Assembly: GCF_003589595.1 (NCBI RefSeq)
Contig: NW_020654748.1
Location: 5,404,535-5,468,534, forward strand
Direction: 5' to 3'
Origin: Hyposmocoma kahamanoa
Lineage: Eukaryota; Arthropoda; Insecta; Lepidoptera; Cosmopterigidae
Length of the DNA: 64,000 nt
This document shows positions 10,847-24,600 of this stretch, piece by piece. Position 1 is the first letter of the stretch. The number at the start of each line of letters is the position of its first letter. The notes beneath the pieces are model-generated. The model was not told the DNA's origin. It saw nothing but the letters and a program-made list of their open reading frames with translations, and searched no databases. The position numbers and the translations under genes are program-made.

Positions 10847-11330
10847 TTGATGACGACAGCTCTTTCCAGTAGGTAGTCGGGAAAAAAACACACACATTCG
10901 ACAAATATATTTTATACAAAATTGCGCAAATAGTCACACAGTAAAAAAAAAATTACAAAACTTACAGAGAAATGCTTAACAGAATTTAAAAAGAATTATT
11001 TAATTATGTAACAAGAGGTAAATACTGACAAATGTCAAACTAAATTTAAAAAATGTGAAATATTTTATACTTAATACAATAAAGTGTTTGAAAACTTATT
11101 TTGAAGATGACTGTTCATTCCAGTAGGTTGCCGGAGAAAACTGACTATAAGCATTGTAATAATAAATTAAAATTGTGCATATAGTCACACATAATAAAAA
11201 AACATATTACAACATTTACAGAGAAATGTTCAATAGAATTTTAAAAGAAATATATGTAACAAGAGGTACTATAAATGTTAAACTAAATTTTAAAAAATCT
11301 TATTTATCTATGTTATAATAATGAAAAGTA
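10847..11330. repeat. Diverged tandem duplication of about 250 bp
   Basis: The blocks 10847-11090 and 11100-11330 align in the same order: TTCCAGTAGGT, ATAGTCACACA, TTACAGAGAAATG, AATAGAATTT, GTAACAAGAGGTA, then AAACTAAATTT. They differ by many substitutions and small indels, so the duplication is old. It lies in the probable first intron. No coding potential was seen. Confidence 0.6.
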
Positions 11331-12581
11331 AAATATTTAACGTAACTGAAAAAATAAAATTAATTTACGTTTTAAGAATTGCTGATAAAAGATTACTAGA
11401 ATTTCAAAAACAAAGATGCGTTTAATTTACACGAACTTCAGACGAATGTTTACTAAGTAATAAATGTATTTACACGTAATTGCATAAATGACATTTTTGC
11501 ATTGTAAGCGATTGTAAGACGTTGTTTGTTTGTTTATTATTAATGATCTTTGCCATGCGGATGAAAATTTAAAATACTGGTTCTACTAACGATACCAATA
11601 TTACTCCACCTTCTAATATAATATAGGTAACTTCAAAAGATTCATTTTTATAAATAGCGCCTTCATTTTATTATAAGGAGCAATTATTTTAATGGTTGAT
11701 TTTGCTATTCTCCAATTCAAGGCGTTTTTCTCTTTCAATATGCTTTGAGTAGTGAGAACCGATTTTTATAATCTCCTGTGTCAAGTCCCGTATAGTGGCG
11801 AACTAGGGGATATTTCAATAAAACTTGATAAATAGACGTAATTCCACGTACTTTTGAGGTCCGTTTTTTAGTTTTTTAGTACTGAGATTATTGTGATATG
11901 TTAATATAAAAAATACGTTCTTTCAATTATTTTTTATGGTGGTGGGCAAAAAGTTTCAGAACCCATGGTTTAAGCAGATTCTGTGATTGTAAGTATGGTG
12001 ATGTCCATAATCACCATTGGCAAAAACGTTACCTATACTTCGGTAGCGCAATTGCCTATAGTTCTTCGCCGACATCAAATTTCGTTACGCCCCTCGCTTC
12101 TGCACGTGCTCACCAGTACAGTACAAGTATGCTCTTTTCCCAGCACGATCTACTACCATTCTCTCCATGTTTCCGATCTTTGTACGAGTAGCATTGTGCT
12201 CGGACATCCTCGATTTCCAAGTCCATTTTTTATCTTTACCTGCCATCCTCCCTTTGAGTGGATCCTAGGATTTTTCGCAAAATAAGTCAAACAATATCAA
12301 TGGTAGGTATTTATAAATTCAGGTAAACCCAAAACAAGTAAAATGTAAAGAAAAGTCAAAGCTAAAAGAAAATACAAGAAAAAGACAGAATTACATCTGA
12401 TTGTGTAATTGATGTCATACATGTGATTGGTGATTATTACTTAAATAGAAGAAACTTATTTTTGATGCTTTTATTATTTATTTATTTATTCAATGCTTAG
12501 TTATCATTATGTCTACACATCATTATCATATAATTATATCTCACAAATCCAATGGACTAATGCTAATTCCTCTTTTATTAG

Positions 12582-12699
12582 ACGATGCGGAAATGGAACG
12601 ATGCTACGGCGAGTACGGATGTTTTAGCAAGGCTTATCCTTGGTTGGAGCACCGACCTGACAACTACTTTCCTGTCTCACCTGAAGCTATGGGCGTAAA
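12582..12699 (+). CDS. Lipase exon 2
   Basis: Acceptor TTTTATTAG at 12581, donor GTGAGT at 12700. It encodes the mature N terminus with [16 protein letters not shown] and PEAMGVK, matching the CYxxLGCFS and SPW start of pancreatic lipases. It ends in phase 2 (AA, completed by A of the next exon). Confidence 0.85.
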
Positions 12700-15600
12700 G
12701 TGAGTTTGCACTGTTTTTCTAATACTATTATAGTACAGGCAAAGTAGGTAGTTTTCACTTTGGCTAGTATTTTTTTATTATACCAAGTGACGGGACGAAC
12801 AAGTTGTACGCCTGGTGGTAAGCGACACGCCTGTCCATGACAGTTGCAGTGCGACTCAGAACTTTAAATCGCAAAGTCCTGAGGGACACTACTGCGCCTG
12901 TTACCCTGAAGACGTTGACAAATCCCATGTGCCTGTAATTTCACCAGCCGCACCCTTACCCTTCAAACGCTCACAATAGGTAAATTGGCAGTACTTTACT
13001 AGTACTCTTCTGCTAGTAAAAACATGCCCGTAGTACATATTTGATATGCACCAGTTTGGTAGCCTAATGGGAGAACGGCGGATTTAGTCTCAATCGAGAG
13101 GTTGACTGTTCGAATCCCTGTAGCGTCATGTATGGCTTTAATTATTGTGTTACTTACATTTGTGTATGATTAATATCAATACCTCTCGGTAAATTGTAAA
13201 GGAAAAACATCATCCTGCTTGTAGGAGAAAGTTCAGAACACGTAGAAAGACATGTCGAGTGCCCCAACCCGCATTGAGGTAGCGTGGCGGTTAAGGGCCT
13301 AGCAGTAATAGAACGTAGAATGACGATGATGGTACGATGATTAATGTGAAATAAAATCGAAATAAAATCATTTAATACTAGTAAATAGTTAAAAAAATAA
13401 TAAAATCAAGTCGCGGGGTCTACATTATGCAAAAAACCTAATAAAATAAATAAATATATATAGTAATAAGTTTTACGTTATTGAATTTAATAAAGAAATT
13501 TTATAGGTAGTAAAATTGGTTTTATAGTTAGTTTTCTAGACCTCTTTAGCGGAAGCTGCAACCATAAAGATCTTGTTATATACTGGTAGGTACTCTTGTA
13601 GCACAGACTGTTTAGCTTGGCTATTTAATAGGTATTGAACCTTATTAAAGTGGTTTTAATAAGGTTTAAGGTAAAAAAAATGTTTCTTTATTTAGGATAT
13701 ACCCATTAATAAATTTAACATTACTTATTACACTCATTACATAACAATTAAATTGAATTTTATTAACGGAAAATTATTATTATTATTAATGAAGTAAATA
13801 ATTAGCAATTACATTAAATCGAAATTACAATTTAATACTATTATAGTAGAGCTTTTCAAGTTTAGTGCGGTAGCTATATGTTGTATGTATAGGCTGGAAA
13901 GTATTATAATTTGGCCAGGTACTCCCGCTATCTCACTAAGTGCACGCTTTCATATGATCAATACTCGGTTTCGTTTGCACAAATATAAAAATTTACTTTA
14001 ACTATTTTTACTTATCGAGTTCTTAGTTTCTCATTAATAATAGGTGTCATTAACCCACCTTCCGGGCGAGCGGTCTCTTTTACGTATCATAACAAATTTT
14101 ATAATTATTGCACATACATTAAATAAAACTCTTATTTCCAAAATAGTATTTTATCTCTGCGTAATAAGCACATACGTTCACAATAATTGGTAACATGATT
14201 CCGCAACAATAAAAGAGATAAGCATGCTACAGGCTATGGCATATCATTAATTATATCATATGGCTCGATTAAGCTTTGCAAAAAAATATACGCCATTCTA
14301 GTTTATCATTGTTTGTAGCTACATTTAAATAAGTAAAAAATCATTTGAGTAATCTCACATTTAAAAACTGGGGTGTAAGTTTATATTAATTGTAAATAAA
14401 CCCATTTTTAAATAAAGTCAATATACATATATACCAACTGTCTTAGATTAAAGCTTCAATTCATAGAGACCCTTATTATATGATAATAATATGGTACTTG
14501 GGGGGCGTGGCAAGCAACTGCATATGTCATAGATAAGATGTTATTTTTCTCATTCTGTACTGATATTATTAATTGCCCTTGTTGTTGACATCAAAGTCCA
14601 CGTTTTATGCTGAGATCCGCTTTCATGTTTATACAGGCTGCCCAGGAAAATACATAATTGTTCATGACATGATATTGCTTATTTAGCATTACGTACTTGC
14701 ATGTTTGATAGATTATTTTTCTATTGGTTATCTAATGTCAGCCAATATTATATTGCGAGTAGCTGTGTATACCTACTTCTACCAAATATGTTATGATTCA
14801 TACCATCACGCAAAGAACAGCTTTGAAATATAATCTTTTATATTAGACACCGTGCCAGACAACCTAAAGAGCAAATTACCGCATACGTATGCGACTGGTG
14901 AAACTTGCTCTTTAGGTTGTCTGGCATGGTGTCTAATATGAAAGATTATATACTCACGATACGTGCCACACACGATACGTATCGTGTGTGGCATGTTCTC
15001 AAAAATACTAAAATATGTTTAGTATATTTAAGTAACTTTCTGAGTTACTTTTTAAAAACATCGAGCGACAATGTACGTAATTAATTTTGCCCGACATGTC
15101 CAACAAAAAGATGTCCAATTCTCTTCACCCCGTGTCATGTCTAGAGATAAGACTGGGGGCTCGTCCGTGACATCAATCAATCAGCCCAGAGACAAAACAA
15201 ATATGTACCTATATATGTCCACTAATTGCACTATGACGTTTATGCCTTTAAGCGAAAACAAATTGACGAACGGTTTTATACGCGATTATGTCCATGTTTT
15301 TTTATTTCTATATTTTTTTAAATTTCAGACGTTACGTACTTATCTTATATCGAGTGCTATTTTACTTGGTATACTTCTGTTACTTTATATAAATAGGTTA
15401 TTTTTTACTTAACTTCCGTTTCATTTGATGGGAAGTGACGATGAGGTCGACGATGGAGCATGCACACTTAAATAATCCTATTTACTCTCGTCTTGAAAAA
15501 GCCCAAGTCGCAAGACAGGACCGGAAATTCGCAGGAAGCAGATTCGTTGTCGACCTGTGTCGAGTCACGTTCTTACGAACCGATGCGAAATGCACAAATC

Positions 15601-18600
15601 ATTTTCGCTCATGGACATAAAGCTTTCTCTGATCCGCTTAATGCGATTCTGCATTAATAAGTGTGGTGATACCCTTAGTTGACATGTCCCATGTGCCTGT
15701 AATTTCACTAGCACCCTTACCCATCAAAACCGGAACGCAGTAATTCTTACTAATGTAATTAATATTACATTAGTAATTAATAAATTACTAATGTAAGAAT
15801 TACTTATTACCTATTTCTACCGCCAAACGGTAATCCGTTTGGCGGTAGAAATAGGTAAGGTGGCAGCACTTCCCAGGACAATTTAATTCACACGGAGTTC
15901 TACTGCTATTAGTAGAAGTTATGAAGTCATCAATCAAGTGAAGCGTTTTGGTCACTTGAGATGGGAAAAGCTGCTTGTTTTTCTAAACGTTTAAACGTTG
16001 TAGCTATTTAAAAAAGCGTGCTTAACTACTTATTTTAAATAGCAAACTTTAAAAGTGCTTTTCGTTTAAACGCCTACCTCTACTTGAGATGGTATCATCT
16101 AAGGTGCCGATGATTACAATCAGTAACAGAAAACTTAAGATGCACCGCAAAATCCGAGTGATATCTCTGCCTATGGACACCGAACTTAGGAGCCATTTAA
16201 TAATAGGGGCCTTATAAGGCACATTATGGTGAATTTTGGAGAGGGTCATATTTAAAGGACATATTATTTTGTGAAACATATTCATTAAGAAGCTAATGAA
16301 GCTTTTATAAAGACATTTTTTATAATATCAAGTGACTAATAAGTCGTGCGCCTGGTAATAGGCTACAAACCTGTCCATAACAGTTGCAGTGCCACTGAGA
16401 GCTTTAAATCGCAAAGATCTGAGAGGCGCTGCCACTGCGCCCATCATCCTGAGACATAAGTTGACAGGTCCCATGTGCCTGTAATTTCATCAGCACCCTT
16501 ATCCTTCTAAACCGGATCGCAGTAATGCTAACGTTACTGCTTGTCGGCAGAAATAGCTAAGCTAGCGTGTATGCATTTATGTTCTCAGTAGTATACTAAG
16601 TGTTATTATTAATGTCTTTATTGTTACAGATACGCGGCATTTACCAGAAGAAACCGGAAAATACCAGTTCTCCTTCAGGCAGACGATACTAGTAGGATCA
16701 AGAATGCCAACTTCGATGCTCGAGGACCGTTCTACTTAATCTCCCATGGATTCCTTGAAGGTGGTCATAAAACTTGGGTAAGTTATACTTTTGATGAGGT
16801 CATAATATTGTGTACCCCAACGGGTCCATACTATGATTAGTGTTCTCTGCCTAATTTCTGTGGCAATTCTTATTATTTAAATATTCGAGTATATATTATA
16901 GAGGTATAAGATCATCGATAATATAAGAAAATATTATTTGTATTTCACGATTATTGGAGTAATAATAATTTTTGTTACTAATCGCGCGTAAGTTCAGCAG
17001 CAGTAGAGCTCCCTGTGAAAGAGTTCGTCCAGGGAAGTAGTGCCACCTTACCAATTTCTGCCGCCAAGCAGTAACGACAGCTTTATTGTGGTCCGATTTT
17101 GAAGGGTGCTTGTTAAAATTACAGGCACATGGGACTTCACTTATGTCTCAGGGTGATGGGCGCAGTAAAATAGTTGTACTGAAAATTTTAATTCTTCTTT
17201 TAATCGCCAGGGGTGCTACAAACTTTCTCAAAAATCGCTGCCAATAACGCAGTATTAATAAAGCAGTATTGCAGAATATTACGGTTTTGAACTAAGCGAC
17301 GACCAGAGCAGACGTAACTTTATAGAAGCACCAAATTATCTTAAATCAAAAAAATATGTAAGAAGATGGGTGCGAGAAAGTCTTGATTTATTTACGGCAC
17401 ACTTTCGCTTGCTTTGCCCGCGGGTGCCTTTACACCAATATTTAGAAGTTCTTCAAATTAAAAATTATTTTTTCCTAAAATACTCAATTGACTTTGATAA
17501 TTTTTTCCTTGGACTCTTCATACAGGGCCGCCATGGTCTTAATTGAAATATAAATGAATTTTTGGTAGTTTTTCCTCGGGCAGTTAGTCCATCTCGGGCA
17601 GTTTCTTCCATCCGTCAATGTCGCTGGCTTTCTCGTCCAATCTTTTTGTCAATTTAAATTTACCCTTATTAGGATTTTTTAAGCTTATGTTACTTAGTTA
17701 CTTACTGACATATTTATTCTTCAATCAGATCCACAATATGGTCGATGCCCTCCTAAATCTAGAAGGCAACGAACCTGCAACGGTTCTGGCTGTGGACTGG
17801 CGTGGTGGTTCACAGCCACCTTACGGGCAAGCCACGGCCAACATCAGGCTGGTCGGGGTTATGACTGCCCATTTGATTAAGAATATTTACGTGAGTATTG
17901 CTAATTATGGTATTATATCTTTTGTAGTATTGCCCTTAGCAGATACAGTAATGTATATGTCCTATTAATAACAATCTGTTATTTATGTTGCAGGATGTAC
18001 TAGGGTTGTCTCACCTGGATAACTTCCATTTTATTGGACACTCACTAGGCGCGCACCTGGGAGGGTACTGTGGACATGCTTTGCAAAGAGTGAGTTTGCT
18101 TGTCCTATATGAAGGATTATATCGGACATCGGCTTCAACACTGACTCAACTCGAAAATGTGACAGATACGTTTTATAACAAATAACCAGTCGATAGTCGT
18201 CAATAGTGAACTGACTTAAGACTGATTAATGGTGTCATGATTTACCCACTTTTTTACCGAAATGTAGGGTAGTTTTTGTACGCGTTTCTAACAAAACTAA
18301 AGAAATACTATTTTTGTAAAAATACTTATAACTCTATTGAAGCTGGTGTGCGACATAGTTGCTTCAATAATTCTATTATTGAACTTTATAGGTTATTTTT
18401 AAGAAACCAATTACCTGGAATCATACTAGAAGATTCTCCATACTATGAGAACTACGGTGTCGAAATTACGCCTTCGGAGCGAAATTACATTTGTAATAAA
18501 TAATCAGTGATCGGAATTGAGGGAGTCAATTTAGCTAAACTAAAGAATAATGTGGACATTCCCTTCTACAAATCCCGGGACTTCTCGGAATGAGTAAATT

Positions 18601-21600
18601 TAAATATGCGTATTATTTCATGATATTTAGTACATTGGCGATAAATTATTATTTCTCATTAAGTATTTGCTACAAATTATTTTCTCAAAAAATAATATTG
18701 TAGTTGTGTTTCTCTGGGTACTTACGTATTTAAATACTTTGGCCATTGGAAAACTAAACATGAGACCACCTATATTTTGGAATGTTTAGAAAATAAACAG
18801 TAAAAATGAAATTTTATACGCATTGATGACGAAATGGGTATGTCCATACATACTTCAAACTTTAGTTAAATTAATTCTATCAATTCCGATCACTGATAAT
18901 AATTCAGAATACTGGGTATTAGAACCAATTTTAACAAATCTTGAGACCTCCTCATCCTTACTCAAAAAACTGATTCGCACAAGCCGCTCATAGTTCGATT
19001 TAAGTATGACGTGGTGAGATCATTCGCAGCCTTGGTGTAATAAGGGCACATCTGCAAAATGACAACTTTTCAGGAGAGATGTTTAACGATACAATTAAAT
19101 TTAATTAAAAAAACTTATCAACTAATTAGTCAATAACTTTTTGTATGCTTAAATACGAGAGTTATAAAATTTTACATAATGCATAATCTCCTGTAATTCT
19201 TATTATTTTTATGACTTTCATGTGATAAAAGCACTTTTGACGTATGATCACACCGATATCTTCAATGAACAACTACGTTTTTGTCATTTTCTGTTATTTT
19301 TGTAAACAGCCATATTTATTTACTAATATTAATCTCCGCGAATTTTGAAAAAAATAAAGAAACAAAAAACAAAAATCGAAAAAAAAAACAAGATAACGAA
19401 TTATGTGAAAATAATAGAAACAAAAATGAAAATAAAAATAGAAAAGGTCCATATGGCTTAAATATGCTAAGGGTAGGAATTGTAGCCGTATACGGTGAGG
19501 AGGGCTATGAGTACATGACTATTCCCGTTAAGAAAATAGCCTTCCCAGGCCAGTTGGTACCTATTTGATAAAATTGATGACGTCTCTCTATATGTGTATA
19601 TGTATATTGGTGCGTCAGCAAGATAGCACTTGTTTGGAAATATTTGGGCGCGTAGTATTTATGTTTATGTCATAGTTATGTAGATAAAAACTTTAAGTTA
19701 AAAAGATTATTATTTTCCGGGAACAAGATTTTTTAAAATGTATCTAGAATATCCAAACTTATAAATGCGAAAGTAACTCTGTTACGTTTTCACGCCTAAA
19801 CCTCTGAACCAATTTCGATGAATTTTTGTATAGAGATAGATATGACTTTAGGATAAGGACATATCGCCGCCTTACTATCTCAAACTCGTATCTTAAAGCA
19901 CAAAGTTACTGAAATGCAAAAAATGAATTGCATATACAAATTTTGCAGGCTGATTTCACGTCACATTTCCTTCATACTCACAAACTGGTTTTTGTGAGTA
20001 TGCATATGCATCCAAATACTCCAACCATACTCGTAAGGGTGGTAACCCTTACGAGTATAGTCGAAATCAACACCCTTACGAGATACGAGTTAGAGAAAGT
20101 AAGGCATCGACATGCTACTTTTTTTCACAATAATAAATCTTAAAAGGGGTGAAATAAGTTTGTTTGGAAAACCAATAAAACTATGAAAATTAGTATAGTA
20201 CACTAGGCTACTCGAAGTAATTATTTTACGCAGACAAAGTCGCGGGCACCAGCTAGTATTTTATATACTAGAAAAAAATTTAATAACTAAACTCATTTCG
20301 AGTTCTTAGGTTTTCGCGATTGTTATACATAGGAATGAAACTATTTTTCCGGATTTAAATCGCGTATATTTGTTTTTTCAACCGTGACCATGGGACCTGT
20401 AAAGGGCCCGAAACGTCGGTTTGTTTGAAAAAACAAATATACGCGATTTAAATCCGGAAAAATAGTTTCATTCCTAACTAAACTCATTGTCATCTAAATT
20501 TTTGAGTTTTTTTGCCCTTGTACCTTTGAAATTGTATGATTAAAATTGGATTTAATCTGGCACGCCACGACCCTTGATATTTATTTCTAAATTGAGATTG
20601 AGTAGTTAATGTCAAAATTTTAATTACATTTCTTTTGTCAGGCGCGCGTAATTCTCATTTAAAGCATAATAAATTTTTAAACCCACCGTAATGTACCTAG
20701 GCCTTCCAAACCTTATAAATAATAATGTCATATATCCTAATAAGTATTTCACGCATCAAAATTCATTTGAATATGTTTTGAATTACAGAAATTCAACCTA
20801 AAACTGGGAAGGATCACAGGTTTAGACCCAGCAGCGCCATACTTTAGCAAGACTGGAACTTTAGTGCGACTGGACAGATCGGATGCCCAATACGTGGATA
20901 TTATTCACAGTAATGCTAATCCGCTGTATTTTTCAGGTGTGTTTAGTGTAATTATACTTCATAATTAATTAGAATTAAATAATTTATAGGCTCAGGTATT
21001 ATCTTGCGGAAATCCATGTTAATAAAAATGGAAGTAAATTAATTTGCTAGCTACTCCGCGAACCTAGTGCAGATTAAATCTTTGAAAAAATAAAGTATGT
21101 AGCAGAAGCGCTTGTTATGAAAGCGCTCGTCCAGGGAAGTGCTGCTACCTTTGCTATTTCTGCCGCCAAGCAGTACTGTCAGCATTACTGCGTTCGGTTT
21201 TGAAGGATAAGAGTGGTGCTGAAATTACAGGCACATGGGACTTGTCAACTTATGTTTTTGGGTGCCAGGTGCAGTGGCAGTGCCCTTTCATCACATCGTG
21301 ACATGACATCGTTCGTATGGTCAAAAACAAAAAACTCGAGCAAAATAGCAAATTTTAGCTAATTGTTTTTTCATGCATTTTTTCCATGCGCTTCGGGGAA
21401 ATTGTATCATAAATGAATCACATAAAAATAAACCCAGTTTATTTTCTGCGTTCGCCTCCAGCAGTATACATTTCAAATGACTAACTCTCCGTGTCCAGAA
21501 GTGGAAAGTATAATAGGTGCAGAATTACCATGCAAAATATCGTCACATAAAAATATCTGCATTTCTAACTATCAGAAATGAACTTGATTGAAAAGCTCAC

Positions 21601-24600
21601 AAACCTAAGGCACTGCCTGTTCCAGGTTTCGGCTTAACAGAACCAATAGGACATGTGGATTTCTATCCCAACGGTGGAACTTCGCAGCCAGGCTGCAAGC
21701 AATCTTCTTCAGGTCCTCCTCAAGGCAGTAACGACATGTACCAAGGACTCGTGAAGTACGTTAGCTGCGACCACGAGAGAAGTTATGAGTTTTTCACCGA
21801 GAGCATAGCGCCGAGTTGTCCTTTTATGGCTATACAGTGCGAGTCTTATGACGTAAGTGTTGCTATTTGAAGCTAATTGAGTTTTTTGATATTACATATT
21901 ACGTTACCTACCTATCAGTTTTCTTCTGCAATAACAAAATATTTGAAGTGTAGTTTTACTGAGCATTTCACAATTATAATTATGTCGCCTCTAGTCTCCG
22001 ACGACGCTTGGGCTATAAGGCGAAGTATTTCAACGCGAGCTTACATTTTAGGTGTGGAGGTCGCCACCCGCGTCCCGCAATCCGCGCGCTGTAAATTAAT
22101 ATAAACAAAATGAGAGCCGGCGGAGGAAATTTGACGCTCGATGGCGACGACGGGGCAGTGGGCGGCGCGGCCGTTGTTAAACCACTGGGCAATTTGCAAA
22201 TTTTGAGATAAATGTGAATTTAATAACTGATAGGGTTTCAGTTGATAACCAAAATTTTGCAGGTTTTCTGTAGCGTATAAAAATTATGTGCAAAGTTAGA
22301 TATTTTATTCTTAAATAATTCGTTTTATACTTTTATTTTATCCCGTTTTCATCATTTGATATGATCGGATTATCGGATCGGAACACATTAGCACATTCTT
22401 TAGATAATATCCTTAGGTGTATTTGTCGTAAGTCCCCAACCCGCGTTGTGCCAGGATGGCCGACTATGGCCTAAACCCTCGTCTGAAAGGAGACCCGTGC
22501 CCAGCAGCGGGACGTATAAAAGGGTTGATGACGATGGTGATATTTTTTGTAAGACCGTTATTTAATAGTAACGTCCAGATTTCATAACCTGTTTCCCTTA
22601 GTTACAACCGTTAGAAGAGTTTCTTCTTTCTTTTTTATTTTAAATCTTTTCTCATTTTGTATTCAAAGAAACGTATAGAGTATATGTTGTATATTATATT
22701 GTATTAACAAAGTGCGCACGGCGCACTTATTGCACCTTCTTTTCCATTTTTTGTAAGAAATATTAGTCTATCTTTTAGAATGTAAAGTTTACATTGCATG
22801 AGTCGTTTTAATGCATCGCGCTTTGAGATGACCCTTATTTCCCACCTACAACCCTCAGAATTCCACTTACTTGGTTGTATGGTGTACACTTAGATCAGTT
22901 GTTTTATCACTAATATTGTTCCACAGGCATTCTTAGCCGGCAACTGCACAACCTGCGACCAACACCACTACTGCATTCCCATGGGATACCACTCGTACAG
23001 CATTTACAAGCGCTTGCACATGGCGGGATACGTTGATTCGAGTAACCACATTACTTTGTACTCTCAGACTGGCAGTACTAAACCTTATTGCAGTAAGTAT
23101 CTGTAAATATTAGAGTTGCAACGAATATTCGGTTACTATTCGGTATTTTGGATTATTTGGCCTATTTTTTGTTATCCGGCCGAATACCGAATATTTAATT
23201 GCTGTTCAGCCGATTACCTAAAAGCAAGAGGAAGAAATAAGAAAAATACAGTAAATTATCATGTAAGTTTTATTAATGTTGAACGTACCTTGTCTGTTCG
23301 CGAAAGCGCAATTTTTCGCTTCTTTATCTAAAAGATGCGTAACTGTGTAACATAACTAAGTTGTTTTTCTAAGAGATTAAAAAAGGTGACATATCAAGAG
23401 AAAACTACTTTTGTACTTATTATGTAGTTTACTCTTGACTAAATATATGCTAACAAAATCAACCAAGTACTTAATTACTTGCAAACCAAAACAAAATTAA
23501 GTTCTTAATTAAACTGAAGTGAAATAAACAATTGCTTTCCTCATTAAGTTATAAATTTGAATCATAAACTTGAAACTTTAAAGTACCTTCACTGTTTCTT
23601 TGTACAAAATTATTTATCATAACTGAAGTTAGTAAAGATATTTTTCCAATTTTCGTTAATCAGGCCGAATAAATAATACGATAAATAAATAAAAAAAAGA
23701 CAGTTTGACCGAATATTTTTTCCATCCGGCCGCGCTTCTGGCCGTATATTCGGTGCCGAATATATCATTCGTTGCAACACTAGTCAATATTGATTCGGTA
23801 CACAGACTTTGGGTTGTTCTAATCGCAAGTTAATGTTGTACTTAAATCTTTAGGCAACAAAGTTATGTGAACAGTCAAACAAAGCAAAAACATTTTTATT
23901 TTTATAAAAATTTTATCTATATTACATTTAGAGCTCAGAATATCTGCATGTTTGACAAAAATCGACCACACGTGTATGAAATCAGGGTGCACTTACGATT
24001 AAATAAGTAAAACAATTCAAAATTATCTCGTTTTTCGAAAAACTTGACGAAAACGTTTTCAACCAGACACGATACAGGGCAGGATTTTTAAGGTTAGAAA
24101 TTTTTGAAAAAAAATAAGTAATTTAAAAATATTACGCGTACTTCCAGAAATTGTAATAGTGTATTTATGATGAGTAAAATTTCACCCCTTTTAAACAAAT
24201 ATTTTTTACTTCCAGGAGTACACTATGAAGTAACTCTGAAAATATCAAATTCCACGGAGAGTAACATACATGGGCCGGATGTAGGAAAAGTGGCCATCAC
24301 GCTTGTGGACAGGCACGGCAATAGGAGCGACACTAAATTCATTGATGACGAACAGTAAGTCATCTAATCATTATTTTGGACGGCCTCGGCGGTGCAACGG
24401 TGCGATGTCCCGGGTCCGATCCCGGATTCAGGACATGAACTTTTTTAAATTGATTCTAAGTTGCATAAGTTGTTGTTGTTTGTAATTGGGTAGTACCCGA
24501 GTAGCCCGTGTACCCGTCAGCCGTGGTAACCTAATGGTTTAACCTACCACCTCTCAAACAGAGGCCGTGGTTTCGAATCCAGCCTCGCTACTCTGAGTTT

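Noticed and set aside
14806..14994. 62-codon minus-strand frame
   Set aside because: It lies entirely within the palindrome cluster. The open frame is a by-product of the inverted repeats.
20397..20418. Calling a functional hammerhead ribozyme
   Set aside because: The first conserved box is CTGTAAAG rather than CTGANGAG, and no proper third stem could be drawn by eye. Reported only as hammerhead-like.
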